Shown here: positions 56,291-64,000 of the stretch, in pieces
Numbering within the stretch: position 1 is the stretch's first letter
How the letters are laid out: the number at the start of each line of letters is the position of its first letter
Source of the DNA: Bimastos eiseni
Lineage: Eukaryota; Annelida; Clitellata; Crassiclitellata; Lumbricidae
Direction: 5' to 3'
DNA: 64,000 nt
NCBI GenBank assembly: GCA_959347315.1
Contig: OY365810.1
Location: forward strand, 19,728,358 to 19,792,357
Position numbers and translations under genes: made by a program
The notes under the pieces: model-generated
The model's database searches: none
Seen by the model: only the letters and a program-made list of their open reading frames with translations
Told to the model about the DNA's origin: nothing

Positions 56291-57452
56291 ATGGACAGAG
56301 TTTATATGTTTTATATGTATTTATATTTATATATTGATGTGGACATCAAATGATATATTGATATGCATTTCTACCTGTAAACTCATAATCTCGTCTGCCC
56401 TCGTACCCGTTTTCTGTGTGGCCAAGTGCCAAGTCAGTTATCCAATTTCATTTTCTTAGGGACCTAGCAGACTTGAGCAAAGTATATTGTGTCTATTCAT
56501 TCATGGTATAGCAATGTATGAACTTCACTATCCCGCGGTTCTTTATATTCAAATCTCTCAAATGCTCGTCCAAGGGTACGTCGGATCAGATGTCAGATGC
56601 CTGCCTAGGACAATAGGCAGTATCAGGTATTCATTAGTAATGCCTCTACGATGTATATTCATCTGCTTCTCAGTTAAATTGGCCAGCAGTTCCTTGTCCT
56701 TTAATTACCCTGGACACAGTTCGATGGCAGCGATGTGATAAATCTGTATTGCCTGCCTAGGGCAATAGGCAGTAGCAGTAGGTCTATCTTTTGGAACCAG
56801 ACATCTTGGGAAACATAAATGAAATAATCGGCTAAATAATCGGGTATCGGCAAATGAATAATCGGCAATAATCGGTATCGGCGTAATCAGCAAAAAGCGA
56901 TATCGGTACAGCTCTGGTGCAGCAGTACACAGCTGATGAAGTTGGTAGTAACAATCACGATTCATCGTGATGCAGATATGTTTCAAAGGTAAGCTCCTAG
57001 TCCAACAGTATACAAAGGTCATGAATAGTAGCTAGCAAGGACCAATATACACAGGACCGGAAAGTGTCCATGTAGGCTGGCCATCTAGCGACAAAGGTGT
57101 AGAATGTCGTGTTTACATAGCAAATGCATTGCGTTTCATATAAACAAAATCGATGAATATTTATTGTTTTAGCAATAAACAATTGAATCTGACGGTCACA
57201 ACATCATATTTCATATGCGCTTTAATGTCCACCACCATTAATTTGACATGTTATGTCATGTTAAGGCTAATTTTGAAGAAGTTTTGCAGCGAGATAATCG
57301 TTCGGCAACGTAACCCACAGAACGCTATAGGCTATAAGTAATTGTTTAAACACGATCGAGATCAATGAGAATTCAGGGTTTAAGTGTTCCCACTTGTTGG
57401 CCAGTATTAAAAGGCTTTATCGGTTAGTAAATGTGCTGCAATTCTGGAGTAG

Positions 57453-57502
57453 AGGTCCTTCACTGGCTCCTTATCCACCAGTGATGACCCAGTGAAGGAC
57501 CT
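57453..57502. other. Hairpin with 14-bp stem
   Basis: AGGTCCTTCACTGG, a 22-base loop, and the exact reverse complement. Confidence 0.85.
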
Positions 57503-57649
57503 TTAGCATGTAGCTGGAGATGCGGCCATCAATGTGTATTTGCTGTTCTGTTAGATTTGTGGACAGAGCAGAACTGCTGCATCTATACTTTGGGATGCTA
57601 ATTGAAATCTTCCTCACAAAACTTTTGACTGTTCTTTTTGGACATGATA

Positions 57650-57722
57650 GAGTTGGGAGTGCCTTTGGCTAGTTGCTTTGAAGGGGCTCTATATAAATTC
57701 CTGAATGGATGAATGTTAAAGT
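57650..57722 (+). repeat. SINE/LINE 3' tail-like fragment
   Basis: GCTTTGAAGGGGCTCTATATAAATTCCTGAATGGATG follows the common pattern of L2/CR1 and V-SINE-like 3' ends; ends in short GAATG repeats. Confidence 0.45.
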
Positions 57723-57724
57723 GG

Positions 57725-59510
57725 CATATAGGCTATAGCAAAGCAGTGATGATCTCATCTATGATCTCATTAGTCATTGGTTATCTGACTCAGATGACTG
57801 GGGAGCTAAATTGGCCCATATCCAAGTACTAGCCATGTTCAGTTTTCAAAAGGTCCCCACATGCAAGAGAGCATAGTGTTTGTTGACCTAGCTGGCTCAA
57901 TACAAGAATGCAGGATTCCATTATCAATATAATTCTCTCATTAAACTTCTCTGCTACCAACAAGATATATGTATTTGTTATTGAGACTGTGAGGCAATGA
58001 CTCAAATTGTTGACAACTGTTCATGAAGCTTCACTCCCCATCTACAAGTTACAGAGGAGGAACAAACTTCATTTTCTCTGAGTTTATTGCATATCAGGGC
58101 AGGTGGACAATCCTTTCCTTGTGTCTAATCTTCCCACTGACAGTGTACAGGCAGTGTATTCATTATAGGTAAGTTTGACAATTGCAAACTTTTTTGCAAT
58201 TAATGATGAAATGATTTTTCCTTTCCACCACATAAGTACAGGTTTGTTGTGGCTTTGTTTCTCAATTCAACTAAGAATGTTAATACAATAAAATAGCCAC
58301 AGCACTTATAACCATTTCAGATCATTGCAACAAATACAAATCATTAATAACAAAAGCTGTTATGGCTCTTACAGACTGATTTAGAAATACTCCCAGAATA
58401 ATGTTTAGAGTTAATGTTAATTTGTACATGTCTAGCTGAAAAATACGTGATAAATTGGAATTTTTCCCATCAACAAATTGATGATGCAATGGCTACATGG
58501 AAAAAAATGACCTGCTTAAGGATTGTCACAGAATCCGATTTGCTTTCAGAAAAACATGTTCAATATTTGATCGATCGTTCGTTCGTTCATTTTATAACTA
58601 AAATATTGACACAAATCTGTATGCAGCATATGTTGTAGTCAGTACCAGAAGCCTTTCTTTATCCATCTAGTGTCTACGTTGTGACTTCTTACCAGAACGC
58701 CTCAGCTGACATTCAAGAAACTGTCAAGCTGCTCCACTAAATGCAACGTCAACACTCACTCTTTCACCGAAACGAAATGAACTTTGCTTGAAAGTTTCAG
58801 ACCAGTTTTATGATGTGTCAGAGAGTTCATCTGGACTGCAGTTGTTGCTTCTTGCCAAAACATAATGCTTGTCCTGGAAAACCAAATACTGTACTTAATA
58901 TCAAACTTCATCAAAGCTTTTACTTGTCGTTCAGTGTTCTACATTACTGTCAAAGAGCATTTGTTACTGGCTGTTTGTTATTGCTTGGGTGTATCTATGC
59001 ATAGGTATTCAAACCATTTTGCTTATATTTTGCACACAAAGGGTCAATTAACACAAAAGTTTGTTTGAACATCCATAATGTTTACTAGAAAAACTTTAGT
59101 TCAGTTAATGTAAATATAGGCTAGCACTGGTTGAAAAATTCAGACCCATCATGGCTTACGACAAACAATGAAGGTTTACCTGCTTGAAACCCATTAAAAC
59201 TGTTTCCCATAAGTTACTTGTCATTTACTCTAACTTCTTATTGGGCAAGTTATGGAAATATAATGGGGATTTACGCTTTTTTGAATCAAATGTAGGTTCG
59301 ATTGAGTGCAACTCCATACACGCAGGTTAGCAGCGTAAAAATGTTTACAATGGACACTTTTTAGATTTCCTAATTGAAAGTCATTAAAACATCTTCACAT
59401 TTATCATCAGTTACCATTTTGTATTCCTTAAAAACTGAAAGAAAAATAATCTTGATTTGTTTTACCTTGAATTTGCGATATTAATCGCTGAAAACATCAT
59501 ATCTGTGGCG
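57725..59510. other. Intronic stretch without recognised genes
   Basis: Open frames at 58414-58638 and 58810-59068 have no motif or plausible splice context for MICU EF-hand exons. Confidence 0.4.
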
Positions 59511-59513
59511 ATT

Positions 59514-60765
59514 CAGGGGTGGACTGGGCCGCCAGGATCAGTGCGGTGATATTAGAGAAGCACCACCAAACCAAAACGGGTAATCTTGTTCATACTAACA
59601 GTAGCCTTACAGCCAGCGGCTGGCTATCAGATTAATTTCCACGACTATTTTTATTTTTAGTCTATTTTAGTGTTTATAGGCAGTACCGTGGCAGTCGCGA
59701 AGTCCACGGCTGCCTTGCTAGAATTAACATCTGCCTTTGTAGTCTCTTAGGCTCTCTACTTCTGCTGCGTCTGCTTTGATAAAGAATCTTTATTATTGTC
59801 GGTTAGTAATAATTAATATTAAATTAATAAGATAATTTACGGTTGTGAATGGTATAAATTTGAAACGTAAATGTAAAGGTGGTGCGGAGAAAATAAGAGA
59901 TAAGAAACTTCTGGTTAAAGATGGAAATATATGGCAAATGCCAACATCTAGTCGATTTATGTAAAGCTACTCCAATTAAAACCAAAGACGCCATTTTTAC
60001 ATTTTTCTGAACAGCTTCACAACCCGAAGAAAATCAAGATGATGACAACAGTCAGCATTCAGTATTGCCAGCAGACTTCATTGCCACCTTACATGTAGAA
60101 ACTGAGTTAACTGACAACACAATATCTATGAAAACAATGCTGGCAGATCTAAATCCCGAAAATGACAGCTCAGAAACTTCAGTTACAAACACCCATTAGA
60201 CCTTGGTCATACTATTTCAAACGTCCTTGAGCGAAAGAATACTTTACAATCATTTTTAAATTTCACCCAATAGACCTACAACCAAGTGCAGGTGAAACTA
60301 CATGTAATCTACCATTTACTAATGCATATTGGGTATTTTTGAGAAGCGATGGTAGACCTATCAATAGGAAATGGGTGTCATTATGTGGTCGAAATGACAC
60401 CCAGCTTAATCAGGGCTAAAGAAGTTGTGTATACTATCATTATGGTGACTACCTAACAAATTGATTTATAACTTTAAATGCATTCTTGATATTTTATATA
60501 TCTAAATAAAAATTATATTTGCGCTTTATCATTTTTTTTATTAATGTTGTAATTTGTAAAGTGACTCGTGGCTTTGGAGGCCTCAGGCTTGGATGGATGA
60601 CAATAAGATGATGACAACGGTTACAGTCAGCATTCAGTATTGCCAGCAAACTTCATTCCCACCTTACTAGAAACTGAGTTAACTGACATCAAGAACATAG
60701 ATGTAAGATAGAGCCGCTTTTTATTGCTTTTCCCGGGCCGCTCAAACGTCCCAGAACACCCCTGG
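59514..60765 (+). mobile_element. hAT element relic with CAGGGGTG ends
   Basis: The left end CAGGGGTGGACTGGGCCGCC and right end (inward) CAGGGGTGTTCTGGGACG are hAT-type termini; flanks GTGGCGAT and GTGACGGT match at 6 of 8 positions, so the duplication is doubtful. Inside, broken frames at about 60230-60420 read HPIDLQPSAGETTCNLPFTN and GRPINRKWVSLCGRND, reminiscent of the N-terminal region of ZMYM1-like hAT proteins. A ~60-bp segment (60040-60110) is partly repeated at 60605-60690. Confidence 0.6.
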
Positions 60766-60769
60766 TGAC

Positions 60770-62600
60770 GGTCTGTCACTTTGTTTACATCCATTGCTAC
60801 GCTCACCCACTATAGCCGATAATACTCAGATTTTGGAGGAGTAACCATTCCTTTTAATCCAGATTTCTAGCTGAGAAATTGTAGATGGGAATTTAATAGC
60901 CATGTCATACAAGATAGGCTCTGTAAATTGCTACCTGGTAAACAGCCGCATGAATTAAGCCTATGTCGAATTTAGATGTAAGCGATATGGTGACATCCAT
61001 GACTCGAACCTGTCCATATCACAACCGTTTCTCTGGCAGCCAAAGCAGCATTTACAGGCCGGCAGTGGTTGTAGGCCTGTATGTAATCCGCCTAAAGCTG
61101 ACCGTGGGCCCACTCTCTTCCAGAAGTGTGGAAGCCCAGAGGTATAAATAATATATAGCAGTGGACCAAAGACAGAGCCCTGGGGAAACCATGCAGGGCA
61201 AGGACCCAGCTAGACTTTTTAGGGCTAATGGACATGGACTACCAGGTCCAGTCCTAGATAGTTTTGTGCTATGGGCAAGGACAAAAAATGCCGCCCCTGT
61301 ACGCTTGTTTTGTTTACCTTAGTTGCAAAGTAAGAAACATTTTCTGTTGAATATTGATTATAATAAATAAAAAATGTCTATAGTTTATTTGCTTAAAAAA
61401 AATACAACTTTTATTACTGTATATGAATATGCCTACCTGAAACTTATTAAGTTTTACAAATGGCAATATTCCCAAACTTATAAATGAATTGGCTGTATGG
61501 GCTCTGTGATGTACAACTATGTTGCATATAATGCGAACAATTCGTTTCCGGAGAGTTATCACAGAGACCAATTGAGTTACAATATGTCAATGCCCAAAGT
61601 AGATTGCAATAATAGAGATAAGGATGAATTAGTGAATTGTATAAGTGAAGAAGTATATTTTTAGGTAGAATCTGTCGGAGTTGGGATTTTATGCCTATGT
61701 TTTCGGCCAGTTTACTCGAAATATAGGTGACATGTTACTTCCATGATGTTTAAGAATCAAACTGATCTATTTATGAATATAGACGTAGGCCTATATAAGT
61801 ATATAGACCTAGGCGTATAAAAATATACGTATTTTTTCGGTCTCCAGAATCAAATTGTATTTCAGGGTTTATAATTAATAATTATTTAATACTAACATTA
61901 ATTTCTTTAAGAAAAATAAGCTTTTTTGCTCTTGCAGAGGTAAATTCGCGAATTATTTGTCAGATCCAACTCTTCAGCAATTTTTCTATCGATATATATT
62001 GTAGCTAAACAAACTGTAAATTAAAAAAACATGCGAATAAAACTATGAGTAAGTGTAAATAAAACAATTAATTTCTAATATTATAATCAGTTTTATTATA
62101 TTTCCATAAAATTGATACAAATGCAAAAGAACAATTATCTAAGCAATACATGGGCATACATCATGATCAATCATACATAGTATGAACAGACTGCCAAAAG
62201 GCAGAGGAGACATATTTTGATGGAAGTGATGTAGACTGAGTCTGGCTATCCTGTTTAAATAAATAGCATTGAAATACTCCTGTGATAAAGTTGAGCTACA
62301 GTTTGGCACCACATGACTTTGAAAAATTGAATTATAATAGACGTAATAAAGACATCCTTTTGAGAATTTAATGTAAGGTCAAAACTTTTGAGCTCAAGAA
62401 GTTAAAAACATTTATTTTATATTGCCCGATTTGCCACCTCTTGGAAAATGCCGCTCAAGGCAGCTGCCGATATCGCCTAAAGCCGGGCCTGTGGACTACA
62501 CTTAGTGTACTTTCAGTAAAGAAGGAACTAAGCCATTCAAGGAAACTCCCACTCAGCCGAAGGTGATTTGCAACAATTTAAGTAGGATGCCATGGTCTAC
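60770..62600. other. Intronic/intergenic DNA, nothing firm
   Basis: AT-rich. The open frame on the minus strand at 61314-61571 has a weak resemblance to a LINE tail (RIICNIVVHHRAHTANSFI) but no confirming blocks. Confidence 0.35.
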
Positions 62601-62601
62601 A

Positions 62602-63180
62602 GCAGGGGTGTTCAACCTTTTCCTTCATGTCGGCTGCTTTAAAGGTTCATTTGTTCATCACGGCCGCCAATAGATTGGCCACTAGGCTACTTAAAATGTA
62701 CATGTGTATTGTGATGACAACTATGATTTATTAATAAAATTCGGAAATACGAATCTGTAGGCCTACTTACGACGTCCATCTGTTTTTCAGCCGATTTCAT
62801 TAAATAATAAAAAGCAAGATCAATATTGCTGAATCTACAATCCTACTCAAAAGGTTGCCTAATAATATTATTATAGGCTAGCCGACTTTGTGACCACAAT
62901 GATATTCCACATTAATGGCTGCCTTGGTCTTGGATGTTGGCCGATATGCGTGAAAAGTGTGGCGACTCTCTAGAAACTTTTAAGCCATATTCCAGACTCT
63001 AGGTTGTTGTCCACCAATCGGGTTCTGTATTTGTTCTTCAAATATTTAATCCTATAAAAGGCCGCCTTACACACATGAGTACTTCCGAATAGGACCAGAG
63101 TATTTCTAGCCAGTTCTCGGAGTTTAGAATATTCCACAGCCAACTTCCACACTTCTATTAAGTCGTTTTTTCTTCAAACT
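62602..63180 (-). pseudogene. hAT element 3' end with transposase dimerisation domain
   Basis: The minus strand at 62970-63152 reads NTLVLFGSTHVCKAAFYRIK, then YLKNKYRTRLVDNNLESG, the C-terminal hAT dimerisation motif of GTF2IRD2/SCAND3-like transposases. The element ends at about 62602 with the canonical terminus CAGGGGTGTTCAACCTTTTC. The 5' part is missing; the ATCGG-rich element begins close to its truncated side. Confidence 0.8.
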
Positions 63181-63192
63181 TCCGTAGGAACT

Positions 63193-63979
63193 TAGAGATG
63201 TACCAATTAATCAGCCGGCTGATTATAGAGATATCGGCAACATCGGATAGAGGCAAAATAATCGGCGTCGATATTAAAAATTATTTTTTAATTTTATAAT
63301 ATTATTTTCAGTCTATAAAAGCAAAATGATGAATGCAACATTACTGGGTCTGTGATGGACGGCATTTCGTTCCGTTCCCATATCGTGTCGTCGAGCCAAT
63401 GGCTTCTTCAGACCAGTGGAGCCAATGGCTTCTTCAGACCAGTGGTGAGATCACCCACTGTGCTAGTATAGACTGTGGGAATGTGTCAACATAGGTCTTG
63501 TGCAGAGTGAGTCATAGTGCCTGCTTATGGGCCAAGGAACGGCTGGCCAATTCAACAGAGAAACCGATGAATGTACATCGTGGAGGCATGCCTAATGAAT
63601 ACATGCCAGTTGCCAATCACCTGAGAGGCTGAGACTAGTGCTAGATGGGTGGCTGTGAATAGGACAGACGTTCCTTGGCCATTAATTACCCTGGGTACAA
63701 TTCGACGGCGGGCGGTGTGTCTAATCTGTATTGCCTGCCTAGGATTAGTCCCCAACTACATGCATACGTCTCTTACAGAGCAAGTGTTTGCTTGTATCAC
63801 AACAGTAGGCAGTAGCAGTAGGTCTATCTTTTGGAACAGGACATCTTGGGTAACACAATGAACTAATCGTCAAAATAATCGGCGAAATAATCAGCTAAAT
63901 AATCGGGTATCGGCAAATGAATAATCGGCAATAATCGGTATCGGCATAATCGGCAAAAAGTGATATCGGTAGAGCTCTA
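63193..63979. mobile_element. ATCGG-rich hAT-like element, complete copy
   Basis: The ends TAGAGATGTACCAATTAATC and, inward, TAGAGCTCTACCGATATCAC are inverted repeats. The flanks TAGGAACT (63185-63192) and TAGGAGCT (63980-63987) give an 8-bp target duplication with one mismatch. Many ATCGG/ATAATCGG motifs lie near the right end. No transposase. Best-preserved copy of the family in the window. Confidence 0.8.
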
Positions 63980-64000
63980 TAGGAGCTGTTCATCATTTTT

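Larger units (their letters stand above)
54828..56920. mobile_element. ATCGG-rich hAT-like element with two later insertions
   Basis: Left GGAGCTGTACCGATTAATC; right, inward, AGAGCTGTACCGATATCGC. Internal blocks match 63193-63979. Extra sequence consists of the MITE at 55024-55737 and a segment (about 56040-56640) related to 10570-10990. Non-coding. Confidence 0.75.

Noticed and set aside
58414..59068. Possible MICU EF-hand exon
   Set aside because: No DxDxDG-type calcium loop or MICU-like block is present in any frame.

Overview
The window is intron-rich, AT-rich animal nuclear DNA, most of it interspersed repeats. No bacterial gene organisation, rRNA, tRNA gene or CRISPR array was seen. 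Two host genes can be supported, both on the + strand and both inferred by reading codons across splice sites. The first is the 3' end of a rotatin-like gene (centriole/cilium protein): three exons at about 436-558, 1436-1539 and 9388-9522, whose intron phases fit each other. The second is the 5' end of a MICU2/MICU3-like gene (mitochondrial calcium uniporter regulator): a first exon at 45434-45691 encoding a presequence-like and membrane-anchor-like N terminus, and a second exon at 53732-53870, also phase compatible. The MICU-like gene continues beyond the window. The 8-bp palindrome TAGGCCTA is strikingly common, and the mix of CR1/L2-, RTE-, BEL/Pao-, Ty3/Gypsy- and hAT-like elements suggests a marine invertebrate, perhaps a deuterostome. 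I cannot name the species.

Layout. 1-10 kb: rotatin-like exons, with introns holding a MITE, an RTE-type LINE relic, 103-bp tandem repeats, an 808-bp hAT-like non-autonomous element and minisatellites. 10-13.4 kb: a decayed Ty3/Gypsy element. 13.7-29.2 kb: a stack of nested retroelements. A CR1/L2-like LINE (LINE-A, +) is split by the 3' end of another LINE (LINE-B, -) and by a nearly full BEL/Pao element (-). The BEL element is itself split by a 1.6-kb FLYWCH/MULE-like DNA transposon and by a ~1-kb LTR-like insertion. The LTR-like insertion carries two head-to-tail LINE 3' ends with ATT tails. LINE-A is cut at its far end by the 5' part of a Gypsy element (-) whose LTR contains another solo LTR.

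29-31.5 kb holds two parallel arrays of ~35-bp palindromic units around a long purine tract. 31.5-45 kb has a GC-rich block, an unassigned 139-codon ORF, LINE 3' ends, a solo LTR, tandem duplications, microsatellites, a hAT transposase relic and a C/A-rich minisatellite. 45-64 kb is the MICU-like locus; its 8-kb first intron and downstream introns are filled with hAT-type remnants and MITEs, several with recognisable 8-bp target duplications.

The sequence does not show a new operon-like system. The most informative content is the relative chronology of nested insertions, the two host gene ends, and a few unusual repeat architectures: MULE termini made of phased TTAGGTMC motifs, the palindromic arrays, and tandem LINE tails inside one target duplication. 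All coding calls are from motif recognition by eye; no database search was run.
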